Below the pieces are notes generated by a model. The model saw only the letters and a program-made list of their open reading frames with translations, was not told the DNA's origin and ran no database searches. Of a DNA stretch of 34,726 bases, positions 23,743 to 32,018 are shown in pieces. The stretch lies in NCBI GenBank assembly GCA_030377865.1, contig JAUCGA010000058.1:1-34726 (forward strand). Direction: 5' to 3'. Both the position numbers and the translations under genes were made by a program. Numbering within the stretch: the first letter of the stretch is position 1; each line of letters starts with the position of its first letter. Source of the stretch: Anaerolineales bacterium HSG25. Its GTDB lineage: Bacteria; Chloroflexota; Anaerolineae; 4572-78; J111.

Positions 23743-24852
23743 ATGAAATGCTTAATTAATCAACATATACTGGTACTGATTTTTACCTTTTTAGTCTCAA
23801 CAGGAGTGGCCTTGGCCGGTGACCCACCAACAGGAGTAATTGGGCCAATGAATCCGACTATGTATAAATGTGTCGATGGCACGAACACTGAAATCTATCA
23901 GCCTGACCCATTTATCAAACGGACGGTTCGCCGAGTTTTACCGGGTGGGGCTTTAATCGAATATAATGTCACTGACGATGACGGGGATTTGATTTTTGAT
24001 GGTGGGCCAGCCTTGCTCGACCCGACTTTTCGAGACGACTATTACCAGTCCATGATTGGCGGAGAGATTACCTCTGACAATGGAGAGGTCAAACGGGATA
24101 ATCGTTATGAACATTATAGCCCTCAGACTCAAACCTGTGATAACTCATTTAACGTTAATTTTGGGTTTGATACCAAGGACGCGGTATTGTACGAGGGATA
24201 TTTAACCGATTTAGACCGAGCTTGCGAGAAGGCTGACGGAACTATTGTCCCGATTTTGGATACTTTGATTGAAGGGGTGGTGTATGAGTTCCATAAAGAT
24301 GGCAATGGTGAATGGTTTGGTGTGCGATCTCGTGATGTGCCTGTGATCTTAAATGGCATCACCTTTGATATTTCATGGGCTACAAATGATGAAGGTTATT
24401 ACTATTTTCAAAATTTAGGAGCCGGGCCGATGGTGTTGAACCTACGTCTCCCCCCAGATGCCCATCCGGTTAACCCGAATGTGGCCTTATTTTCGAGCGG
24501 TTTGGAATCAGGTAAAGAGAACGCCCTCTCACCGTTTACCGTGCTATTGGGCTTTTATCGAGGGGATGAACATCCCGAAGATGTCTCGCAGTTAAAAACC
24601 CCTGACGGCAATTTTTTACCCTTTAGTAACCAAAGCGAGATTGATCTGTTGCAACAATGTGGCTATTTGGGCATGCCTACTGCGGCTGATGTTCCCAACG
24701 AAATATTAGAAATGTCCTATGGTATACCTCAAGTGGGTGGAGAACCTAAACCGTCACCTTATCGAACCATTATTATGACGGCTGGTTCGCTTAGTTTGTT
24801 GGTTCTGCTCGTTATTGCTGGCGGAGCCAAAGCCTACTATCGCCGATTTTAA
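23743..24852 (+). CDS. Secreted SdrD-B-like protein with C-terminal membrane anchor
   Basis: AAAGGAG lies seven bases before the ATG. Residues 1-25 form a signal peptide ending in VALAG. The mature part has four to six Cys and a stretch around residues 165-245 (DTLIEGVVYEFHKDGNGEW...WATNDEGYYYFQNLGAGPMVLNLRLP) with the G-x-Y-x-F-x-N-L hallmark of SdrD B-like beta domains. A hydrophobic segment at about 344-363 followed by YYRRF anchors the C-terminus. Ligand and role are unknown. It is the last plus-strand gene before the minus-strand block. Confidence 0.75.
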   Translation: MKCLINQHILVLIFTFLVSTGVALAGDPPTGVIGPMNPTMYKCVDGTNTEIYQPDPFIKRTVRRVLPGGALIEYNVTDDDGDLIFDGGPALLDPTFRDDYYQSMIGGEITSDNGEVKRDNRYEHYSPQTQTCDNSFNVNFGFDTKDAVLYEGYLTDLDRACEKADGTIVPILDTLIEGVVYEFHKDGNGEWFGVRSRDVPVILNGITFDISWATNDEGYYYFQNLGAGPMVLNLRLPPDAHPVNPNVALFSSGLESGKENALSPFTVLLGFYRGDEHPEDVSQLKTPDGNFLPFSNQSEIDLLQQCGYLGMPTAADVPNEILEMSYGIPQVGGEPKPSPYRTIIMTAGSLSLLVLLVIAGGAKAYYRRF

Positions 24853-24857
24853 CTTTG

Positions 24858-24890
24858 AGAGAGGTTCAATCTTAAAGATTGAACCTCTCT
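24858..24890. repeat. Family D hairpin, copy 2
   Basis: AGAGAGGTTCAATCTT is perfectly complementary to AAGATTGAACCTCTCT. The core is as at 11757, with the outer arm changed from AGTGG to AGAGG on one side and compensated on the other. It lies five bases past the stop codon and could act as a bidirectional structure. Confidence 0.8.
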
Positions 24891-24923
24891 GGGGCGCACA
24901 TGCAATCTTTCAGATCAAGACCA

Positions 24924-24956
24924 ACCTTCCCGCAAGTTCTAAACTTGCGGGAAGGT
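24924..24956. repeat. Family E hairpin, copy 2
   Basis: ACCTTCCCGCAAGTT pairs with AACTTGCGGGAAGGT around a short centre. Relative to 10868-10900 the outer base pair has changed on both sides. Confidence 0.75.
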
Positions 24957-24966
24957 GACGGCTGAA

Positions 24967-25107
24967 AACTTATTATCGCATAAAAACTCAAATTCGAGGT
25001 CTACGGAGTGCAAAAGCATCTTGCTTTTGCCGGAGACAAACATGCAAAAGCAAGAAGCTTTTGCCGGAGACAAACATGCAAAAGCAAGAAGCTTTTGCAC
25101 TCCTTTA
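24967..25107 (-). repeat. Family A element, copy 4, with internal duplication
   Basis: The ACTTATTATCGCATAAAAAC flank and core arm are as in copy 1, but the segment CCGGAGACAAACATGCAAAA through GCTTTTG is present twice in tandem. The far end is cut off after CTCCTTTATT. The TTA at 25105-25107 is the stop codon (TAA on the minus strand) of the CHAT-NACHT gene. Confidence 0.8.
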
Positions 25108-28100
25108 TTGAATCGTCCGATACATATCCTTAAGTCGTTTTTGTTGTTGTAAACGCCAGTAAATCTCCTCGCTGGTACGATAAAACGCCCGTTGTAACTG
25201 GTGCATCGTCTTAACCTCGCTCTGTTGCAAGCGGGCTAACGTTTCTTCATTACCAATATACCCCAACGCTTCAAAGGCTTTACGCTGAATATGATGACGA
25301 GGGAATTTGGTCAACAAACGCCCTTCTTTAACGAAAAACTCTCCTGTAGCAATCGACTCCAGTTTTTTACGACTAGTTGCGGTTGTCGTCAAATAGCCCA
25401 ACGCCTCAATTGCTAATACCCACAGCGAACTATTTTCATTTTGCCCTAAACAATCGATCAACAAAAAATTATAAGCTTCTTTGTCTTGGTAACTAATTTG
25501 CCCAATTAAATAGGCCATGCATTTGTAATGCTCGTAGTTTTCATCCTTATATGTTTTCTTTTTCTCTAAAAATGGCTTAATAACCGTCTTGATCACTCGC
25601 TTACTTTCTAACATGGCTAAGGCTTGGGTCACACACCAGCGTGTTATCGGACTGATCTTACCAATAGCCTTAAAAAATGCCGCTCTTAGAGCCTCAAATA
25701 TCAACTGGCGCGGGGTAGAGCCGTCGGGAGTGCGACGAAAATGGTTATACACGTCTCCCAATATCATACCTGCAATAGAGGGCGTTCCATCCCCCACATC
25801 GGGCTGATTTAACAGTTTGATTAAGCGGATATATCCCATATCTTTGTCTTGCCACAGGGCAAACAAGGTTTTAAGTTGGGTATCTTGACTGAGTACTTCA
25901 GACATCGCTACTCGATTGCGACTCATCATGCGGCGAATTGCCAATGCTGAAGCCCAAGCCATGCTCGCAAAATCATAATCGACCTCATCTTCAATATCGG
26001 CCGCGATTTTTTCACGAGTCAGGCTGATTAACTCCGGCGCGATATCTGGGGGAGCCAATTGACCCAATAATAGCGCCGCGGTTGTGCGATGGGAGAGACG
26101 TGGCTCGTTATGGCTATCCAATCGCCATATTAGGGCGTTAATAATCTGGTCGAGCAAGTTTGTGTCGATGGGCGGGGGTAGTTGTTGCACCGGCTCCTCT
26201 AACGAACGGTTGGCCGAGGGAGCGGGCGCTGTCACCAAGAAAGGTTGAGCCAAATTTGCCGAATCGAGGGTTTTCAGCCGTTCTTGTTCTCGCTTCAATT
26301 CGAGCATACATTGGGTGGCTAAAAAGGTCTGATCGCTTTGGAGTAGATCAATACCGTAGACCAACAGGCGCATAAACTGTTGTACCACTCGTTGCTCGCG
26401 CACCATCAAACCTGTCACAAAAATCATGCCCTCCTCCCACCAGCGTAGTCGAGTCAAACGGCCAAATGTCGCCACAATATCGTCGAGCCGCTCGGTACGG
26501 TCAGGCGCTCGTACAATCGACTGAGCGCAACAATAACTTTGGATCGGCAAGTAGGTAAAGCGTAAGCAGTATTCACCATGTGGTGTGAGCAAGCCACAAT
26601 CGACCAGTGCCTCGTAAAGCGATTCTAGGTTATATTCTCGATTGCCTCGTAACTCGGTCATAATCTGAAAAGCCTGACTAACCGGCCAAATTACTTTTTG
26701 GCGACGGTGCATCTTCCAAGCCAACTCATAAATTGTTTTTTCGGCATGCCCGCGCATGCCCTGCTCGGCAGGAATAGTGGCAATCGCGTCTTTAACCAAC
26801 CGTTGTAGCACCTCGGTGCGTGAGTCGGGGTAGTCACCTGCCCTTGCTTGCCGAATCATGCGGATGAGAAACCACGGAACGCGGGCGAGGTCAAACAGGT
26901 GAGCTTGCTCAATTTTTTTAAGCAAAATCAGGCTACTGGCATCATTGCGAGTTTGTGATTCTAAAAATTGATAGACCTTATGCCAGTCAAGATTTTGGAT
27001 AATCAACATGTGCAGATTTGTCGTGACAAAATAATCAGCCGAAAAGTTGGCGGGAGTCGAGGCCAGCACATACTCATTATCAGGATAGTCGTGTATAAGT
27101 TCTAAAATCTGTTGCCAAGCAGGCTCACGTTCTCGCTCTGGTAACTCGTCACTACCGTCAAACAGTAGCCACAGCCGGATTGAACGAGATTTCTTTTCTT
27201 CTACAGGCGGAGCCAACTTTCCCTTCCAGAGAGAAGAGGTTAGAGAGCCATTTGTCGTACTGCCCTCGGCTAAACTCCGTTTTCCTAATAAAGTCGGCAG
27301 ATCGGCTTCAGTTAGGCCGGGCCAGAACTGTTGCAAGGTCATCACAATCAACTGTTTGATGGGATTCCCTAACTTTGAGCGAGCCTCTGGATAGTCAACC
27401 AAGTCAACGTAAAGTGGAAAAATAGTACCGGTTATCGTGTCGTATGCCTCATCTCTCATGCTGTTGGTCTCACCACATAATTTGTTGAGGGTGTATTGTA
27501 CAGTGTCCCAAACTAACCGTTTTAACTGGGTCGATTTGTTGGAGCCATGTCCGCCAATCAGAGCCACGAGGCGTGGTTGTGTCTGTTTGTTTTTTTGAAT
27601 AAAAATGTCGGTAATCGCATCTTGTGCCTCCGAGAGGGCTGTTCGTTTGTAGCCCCGCCAATCAACATTATAAAGGTCGGTTTGATTGCGAGGGTTCAGA
27701 ACCTCAATCGGCAAATCCAGATATTGGTTGCGGTGGCTGGCAAAAAAGGTGAAATTGTCATCTTTTTGCATGGCTTTTAAGGCCGTACATACTGGATTCG
27801 CGGACAATAACTGACCCAATTTCAAATTCATGAACAGCGCTGGAATATCCCAACTGTAACCATCATGTTCATACAAAATAAACCGAGCATGGTTAAGGGC
27901 ACGGTCAATCAGGCCATGTGTCAATAGTCCCCGATAGAACTCTCGGCTTAACACTTGTGCCGCCGCAATAGTGATTTTTTCTTGCATGGCGACCACTGCC
28001 GGAACGCCGGTCTGTACGATTTTGGGCGCTAAACCGACATGGGGAGCCTTATCAGCATGCCGTTTGGCGCTTTCGCAGGCCACAAAAAACATAAGTCGGG

Positions 28101-29049
28101 GGCGTTTTGATAGTCCGGCCAACATCTGTTGAAACTCCTCATCTTCGACGATGTGGGCTTGCCCCCGTCGTTTTTTGTTCCCATCCTCCAAAAACAGAAG
28201 CGCTGTCTCACTGTTTCGCTTGCCAAAGGCTCCATGTCCAATAAAATGAAACATGTCATAATCGGCCAAACACTCTTTTAGGTGCCATAAACTGGTCGGC
28301 AAGGGCTGACTTGGTTTCGGTAAATCTGGATTTGGATTCTCGGTTAGGGGGTTGATGTCGCCGGTTATAATATGCCACCCACTTTGACGCAGTTTGGCTA
28401 GTAAATGGGTAGAGATTGGGCTGTGTCCGGTCATCAAACTAATATCGAGAGGGAGGGCGCTGTTTTGATTATTTGATAGGGCTTGCCACAGGTTTTCAAT
28501 CTCAGCCCCAACATCAATAGGGGTTAGATTATAGTCAATGAGATTTTTCGGGTTGGCGATAGCAATTAATAGTTTGAGCCGAGCTTGTTTGAGGGGCGTA
28601 ATCTCTAGGCTGTCGGGTTGATGTAGATAGCGCGAAAACGGGGTCTGAGCCGAAATAGAAAGTGGAATCAATTGACCTAAACGATGATAATAAAGCCGCT
28701 CCCATCGCACAGCTTGCAGTTCTGATACCTCGTTTTTTATATCCAAATGGATCCGCAAGCGGTCATCGTTACGAGTCTGAGCATGTCGAGCCGCAGTGTT
28801 AAATGCCTGTTTCAGATGGGGTAGACGATTGATACTCTCTTCATTATTAAGCGTACGTTGAAACAAGGTTTTAAACAGTAACTCGCCATAAGCCTCGGCA
28901 TCGGCTTCTAGTGAGCGTAAAGTGGTCAGGTCGATTAGCACTTCTTCAGAAGGGTAAGGTGCGCCGTTTACTATGGCGGTTACTTCGTAGTGCGAGTCGA
29001 GATGGGTTTTTTCGAACATAATAATCAAGTCGGTGTAGTTTGTTAACAT
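25105..29049 (-). CDS. CHAT protease - NACHT-like NTPase - HEAT-like repeat protein
   Basis: The protein has 1314 residues. The N-terminal 1-420 carry a caspase-like CHAT domain with H272 (HFIGHG) and C325 (FFVACESA) as the probable dyad. An NTPase follows: a P-loop-like GGHGSNKS (499-506), Walker B LWLLFDGSDEL (about D631-E635), and ASTPAN at the position of the usual NACHT TSRP. The residue before the P-loop Lys is Asn, not Gly. The region from about 940 to the end is helical with HEAT-like repeats. GAGG precedes the ATG. Related CHAT and NACHT proteins act in bacterial immunity and regulated cell death. This role is inferred, and no partner substrate is obvious nearby. Confidence 0.85.
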   Translation of the reverse strand: MLTNYTDLIIMFEKTHLDSHYEVTAIVNGAPYPSEEVLIDLTTLRSLEADAEAYGELLFKTLFQRTLNNEESINRLPHLKQAFNTAARHAQTRNDDRLRIHLDIKNEVSELQAVRWERLYYHRLGQLIPLSISAQTPFSRYLHQPDSLEITPLKQARLKLLIAIANPKNLIDYNLTPIDVGAEIENLWQALSNNQNSALPLDISLMTGHSPISTHLLAKLRQSGWHIITGDINPLTENPNPDLPKPSQPLPTSLWHLKECLADYDMFHFIGHGAFGKRNSETALLFLEDGNKKRRGQAHIVEDEEFQQMLAGLSKRPRLMFFVACESAKRHADKAPHVGLAPKIVQTGVPAVVAMQEKITIAAAQVLSREFYRGLLTHGLIDRALNHARFILYEHDGYSWDIPALFMNLKLGQLLSANPVCTALKAMQKDDNFTFFASHRNQYLDLPIEVLNPRNQTDLYNVDWRGYKRTALSEAQDAITDIFIQKNKQTQPRLVALIGGHGSNKSTQLKRLVWDTVQYTLNKLCGETNSMRDEAYDTITGTIFPLYVDLVDYPEARSKLGNPIKQLIVMTLQQFWPGLTEADLPTLLGKRSLAEGSTTNGSLTSSLWKGKLAPPVEEKKSRSIRLWLLFDGSDELPEREREPAWQQILELIHDYPDNEYVLASTPANFSADYFVTTNLHMLIIQNLDWHKVYQFLESQTRNDASSLILLKKIEQAHLFDLARVPWFLIRMIRQARAGDYPDSRTEVLQRLVKDAIATIPAEQGMRGHAEKTIYELAWKMHRRQKVIWPVSQAFQIMTELRGNREYNLESLYEALVDCGLLTPHGEYCLRFTYLPIQSYCCAQSIVRAPDRTERLDDIVATFGRLTRLRWWEEGMIFVTGLMVREQRVVQQFMRLLVYGIDLLQSDQTFLATQCMLELKREQERLKTLDSANLAQPFLVTAPAPSANRSLEEPVQQLPPPIDTNLLDQIINALIWRLDSHNEPRLSHRTTAALLLGQLAPPDIAPELISLTREKIAADIEDEVDYDFASMAWASALAIRRMMSRNRVAMSEVLSQDTQLKTLFALWQDKDMGYIRLIKLLNQPDVGDGTPSIAGMILGDVYNHFRRTPDGSTPRQLIFEALRAAFFKAIGKISPITRWCVTQALAMLESKRVIKTVIKPFLEKKKTYKDENYEHYKCMAYLIGQISYQDKEAYNFLLIDCLGQNENSSLWVLAIEALGYLTTTATSRKKLESIATGEFFVKEGRLLTKFPRHHIQRKAFEALGYIGNEETLARLQQSEVKTMHQLQRAFYRTSEEIYWRLQQQKRLKDMYRTIQ

Positions 29050-29070
29050 GGTTTAACCTCGATAAAAATA

Positions 29071-29099
29071 AGTTGTCAGGTTTTGAAAACCTGACAACT
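29071..29099 (-). terminator. Hairpin between tmk and the CHAT-NACHT gene
   Basis: GTTGTCAGGTTTT and AAAACCTGACAAC are perfect complements. Read on the minus strand the hairpin follows the tmk stop immediately and is followed by TTATTTTTA, so it may terminate tmk transcription. Its sequence also belongs to the family F hairpins at 15757 and 18278. Confidence 0.5.
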
Positions 29100-29732
29100 C
29101 TATAATGCTGACACTCGCGCCCAAATCTGTTGAGCAATCGTCTCAATCGACTCGCTGGCAGACAGAATCAGCCACCGAGTTGGCTCTGAGTCTTGCCGAG
29201 CTAACTCATGATAACCGTCTCGCACCCGTTGATAAAAGGCTTGTTCGAGCTTATCCATGCGATTGAGTGCCTCTTGCCCCGTGGCGGCCAAATTGGCTTT
29301 ACGGGCCAAGCCAGTTTCAATATCCAAATCAAGATAGATAATCAAATCTGGTCGTAGCCCTTGGGTGGCGAACTCGCTCAAACTGCGGAGCATGGCAAAA
29401 TCTAGTCCTCGCCCATACCCCTGATAAGCGTAGGTGCTTTCGACATAACGGTCGCACAGCACCACCTCCCCCCGCGCCAAACGGGGATTGACCAACTCTC
29501 GCACCAACTGCGCTCGGCTGGCCGTGTAGAGTAGAATTTCGGCCTCGGCGGTCATCTCGGTATTGTTTACGTCATGCAGAACCTGCCGAATCTGGTCGCC
29601 AATTTTGGTGCCGCCCGGTTCGCGGGTAGCATAAAAAGTCTGTCCTTCGGCCTCTAGGCGAGCCGTTAGCCGTTGGATTTGGGTTGTTTTACCGGAGCCG
29701 TCGGTTCCTTCAAAGGTGATAAATAGACTCAT
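29100..29732 (-). CDS. tmk: Thymidylate kinase
   Basis: This enzyme phosphorylates dTMP to dTDP in the cytoplasm for DNA synthesis. The 210-residue length is normal. The P-loop is GTDGSGKT (9-16), the DR motif lies in LCDRYVESTYAYQGYGRGLD, and TREPGGTKIGDQIR is the usual substrate loop. It lies 50 bases upstream of the CHAT-NACHT gene on the same strand, separated by a hairpin. A second perfect hairpin (29751-29783) sits in its leader. It is an ordinary housekeeping gene. Confidence 0.95.
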   Translation of the reverse strand: MSLFITFEGTDGSGKTTQIQRLTARLEAEGQTFYATREPGGTKIGDQIRQVLHDVNNTEMTAEAEILLYTASRAQLVRELVNPRLARGEVVLCDRYVESTYAYQGYGRGLDFAMLRSLSEFATQGLRPDLIIYLDLDIETGLARKANLAATGQEALNRMDKLEQAFYQRVRDGYHELARQDSEPTRWLILSASESIETIAQQIWARVSAL

Positions 29733-29750
29733 CGATGTATCCTCACAACA

Positions 29751-29783
29751 AGACCCTAAAGGTTTTATAAACCTTTAGGGTCT
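29751..29783. repeat. 15-bp perfect inverted repeat upstream of tmk
   Basis: AGACCCTAAAGGTTT and AAACCTTTAGGGTCT form a perfect hairpin ending 18 bases before the tmk start codon on the minus strand. It resembles the other CC-T-GG leader hairpins of the window in size. A regulatory effect on tmk is possible but not shown. Confidence 0.65.
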
Positions 29784-29791
29784 GTTTCATT

Positions 29792-30028
29792 AGACATGTT
29801 CGGGAATAACTAATCGTCTCATAAAAACTCAAATTCGAGGTCTGCGGAGTGCAAAAGCTTCTTGCTTTTGCATGTTTGTCGTAAATATTCAGTGAACTCG
29901 CTAGAAAGAGCGTCAGAAACCCGATTTCTTTGAGAAATCGGGTTTCTAGGATGGTTTTACTGAACTTTTACTGTTTGTCTCCGGCAAAAGCAAGAAGCTT
30001 TTGCACTCCTTTATTCTCGAACAACTCT
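29792..30028 (-). repeat. Family A palindromic element, copy 5, interrupted by family B
   Basis: The ends AGACATGTTCGGGAATAA and TTATTCTCGAACAACTCT are both present. The inner arms (GTGCAAAAGCTTCTTGC and complement) are separated by a family B element in the spacer. Removing that element and one copy of its 8-bp target leaves 138 bp, the same length as the intact copy at 7979-8116. Confidence 0.88.
29881..29971 (-). mobile_element. Family B miniature element, copy 3, nested in family A
   Basis: This 91-bp element runs from GTAAATATTCAGTGAA to TTTACTGAACTTTTAC. TGTTTGTC stands immediately before (29873-29880) and after it (29972-29979), a perfect 8-bp target duplication. The uninterrupted target (CATGTTTGTCTC) is visible at 20928. 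The GTAA ends with an 8-bp duplication are what I recall for IS66-family elements, so an IS66-type transposase is a possible driver. Confidence 0.92.
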
Positions 30029-30034
30029 ATTTAT

Positions 30035-31738
30035 TTACGACTTTCCACCCGCAGTATTTTGATAGATTCGCACTCGCCGCCGTGGTTCACGTCCTAAACT
30101 GTGCGACAACAGATTCGACTGTCGGACTAGCTGATGTTGCTCCCGCCGGATGTCGGAACTTTGCGGAGTCAGTTCCAGACTGCGAATGCCGGTCAGCACT
30201 TTGCGAATCGCGTCTTGTGTCTCGCGCATGGCTGACGAGGTTTTATCAGTCTCATTCACATTCAGCGAGAAGATGTCGGCCAGACATGATTCCATCTGAA
30301 TGATGGTGTTTGAGCGCAAAACATAGACCGGCTTGCCCATCTTTTCGGCCTCGGTAATCGGTTGGGGACGCTTGCGATAATGGCTTTTTAGGGTCATCAC
30401 CACATTGGCCTCTTCAACTTGTGATACCAGATTTACGGGCAAATGTAACGATTTGGCCGCTTGGCGCAATCGGTTTTGACCGACCCCATATAAGTAGACA
30501 TTGACCCGCTGAAAGGTTCTTTCTTCCTGAAATTCTCCGCCACTATCTAACGCTAGCCGACCACGAAAATCACCATAATTATCTGTTTTGTTATTTTGTC
30601 TTGGGTTTTGATTTTGATTTTGATTTTGATTTTGATTACTGTAACCGGCTTGATTACCATAAGTGGCCTGACGCTGTTTGCCGCCTCGCTGTTGTGGTTG
30701 CGGCGCGGCCTCAATCCGAATCTCACCCGATGCATCCCGATAGCGGATTTCGGGCTGTAGAGCCTTGCGACGCAAGAGCATGTCAACCGCGTGCGAGACA
30801 TTGGCATGCACCGCAAAGGTCTGACGGTCTTGAATCTCGACCAACACATCAAAGGTCGGGGGCGAGCGACGCTCCAACACCGTTTTTTGCGTGCCTCGCC
30901 GTCGAGCCTCCTCATCAGACAGGGTAACGCTGTCAATCCCGCCAATCAGGTCAGACAGGGTGGGGTTGATGATGAGGTTCTCTAGCGTGACCCCGTGCGC
31001 GGTGCCGACCAGTTGCACCCCTCGTTCGGCGATGGTGCGCGCCGCTTCGGTCTCAAGCTGACGACCAATTTCGTCGATGATGATGACTTGGGGCATGTGG
31101 TTCTCGACGGCCTCAATCATGACCTCATGCTGTTCAGTAGGGTTGGCGACTTGCATGCGCCGCGCTCGACCAATCGCGGTGTGGGGCACATCGCCATCTC
31201 CGGCAATTTCGTTGGAGGTATCGACGATAACCACTCGCTTATTTTCGGCCAAAATTCGAGCCGCTTCCCGCAGGAGGGTGGTCTTGCCGACCCCCGGACG
31301 ACCAAGCAGGAGCAAACTCTGCCCCGTTTCGAGGATGTCACGCACGATGTCAACCGTGCCAAACACCGCCCGCCCGACCCGACAGGTCAGGCCGATGACT
31401 TTGCCATGTCGGTTGCGGATGCCAGAGATACGGTGCAACGTCCGCTCGATTCCGGCTCGATTGTCGCCCATAAAAGGGCTGATGTGGTCAATCACGTAAT
31501 CAATATCAGCCTGCGTAACCGGCTCTTGGCTGAAAATCGTCTCACGGTTGGTCAAACGGATTTCAGGACAACGCCCAAAATCCATGACGATCTCTAGTAA
31601 ATTTTCATTATCGGGTAGTTCTTCTAACAAGGTTCTGATACGCGGCGGTAAAACATCTAACAGGGCCGCTAAATCATCAATCATATTTACATGTTTGTTC
31701 ATTTCGGTAGTAATAATACACCTCCCAAAGTAATACAT
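30035..31738 (-). CDS. Ycf45/SpoIIIAA-like AAA ATPase with R3H domain
   Basis: The 567-residue protein has a Walker A GRPGVGKTT, Walker B VIIIDEIGR and the VDTSNEIAGDGD block of the Ycf45/SpoIIIAA-like ATPases (about residues 60-330). An Asn/Gln-rich spacer with NQNQNQNQ follows (about 365-390), then an alpha/beta region. The R3H-like end reads REQHQLVRQSNLLSHSLGREPRRRVRIY, a single-stranded nucleic-acid-binding module. The start is uncertain: Met1, Met13 and Met19 are all possible, and MIDDLAALLDVLPP at Met19 looks most like the family N-terminus. The cellular role of this family is poorly known. It is monocistronic, with family A just past its end. Confidence 0.85.
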   Translation of the reverse strand: MYYFGRCIITTEMNKHVNMIDDLAALLDVLPPRIRTLLEELPDNENLLEIVMDFGRCPEIRLTNRETIFSQEPVTQADIDYVIDHISPFMGDNRAGIERTLHRISGIRNRHGKVIGLTCRVGRAVFGTVDIVRDILETGQSLLLLGRPGVGKTTLLREAARILAENKRVVIVDTSNEIAGDGDVPHTAIGRARRMQVANPTEQHEVMIEAVENHMPQVIIIDEIGRQLETEAARTIAERGVQLVGTAHGVTLENLIINPTLSDLIGGIDSVTLSDEEARRRGTQKTVLERRSPPTFDVLVEIQDRQTFAVHANVSHAVDMLLRRKALQPEIRYRDASGEIRIEAAPQPQQRGGKQRQATYGNQAGYSNQNQNQNQNQNPRQNNKTDNYGDFRGRLALDSGGEFQEERTFQRVNVYLYGVGQNRLRQAAKSLHLPVNLVSQVEEANVVMTLKSHYRKRPQPITEAEKMGKPVYVLRSNTIIQMESCLADIFSLNVNETDKTSSAMRETQDAIRKVLTGIRSLELTPQSSDIRREQHQLVRQSNLLSHSLGREPRRRVRIYQNTAGGKS

Positions 31739-31786
31739 CCTTCATAATGTTTGGTTCGCGGTGAATAACGATTCGACGCAGAGCGT

Positions 31787-31922
31787 CGGGTAGGCATTAC
31801 CAAGCGGAGCGGGTAAAAGTTCAGTAAAACCGCCCTAGAAACCCGATTTCTTTGAGAAATCGGGTTTCTGACACTCCTTCTGGCGAGTTCACTGAATATT
31901 TACCGGAGCGTGGTAATGAGAA
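31787..31922. other. Hairpin repeat split by a family B insertion
   Basis: CATTACCAAGCGGAGCG on the left and CGGAGCGTGGTAATG on the right would form one 25-bp hairpin (CATTACCA/TGGTAATG with loop AGCGGAGCG) if the 91-bp element and its duplication were removed. The rest of the 31739-32018 gap holds a degenerate family A end (TTTTGCACTCC near 31954) and no gene. Confidence 0.75.
31813..31903 (+). mobile_element. Family B miniature element, copy 4
   Basis: This full 91-bp copy runs from GTAAAAGTTCAGTAAA to TTCACTGAATATTTAC. It is flanked by CGGAGCGG (31805-31812) and CGGAGCGT (31904-31911), an 8-bp duplication with one difference. The duplicated bases lie in the loop of a hairpin repeat. Confidence 0.88.
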
Positions 31923-32018
31923 AAATTCCTATCGGAGTACAACGGTTTTAGCTTTTGCACTCCTTTTCTCAACATCAAGTTGAGTACCACAAAAAACTGT
32001 ATTTATCCATATTTCATA

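Noticed and set aside
30601..31597. Plus-strand open frames opposite the R3H ATPase gene
   Set aside because: They are reverse-complement shadows of a well-supported coding region and lack protein-family features.
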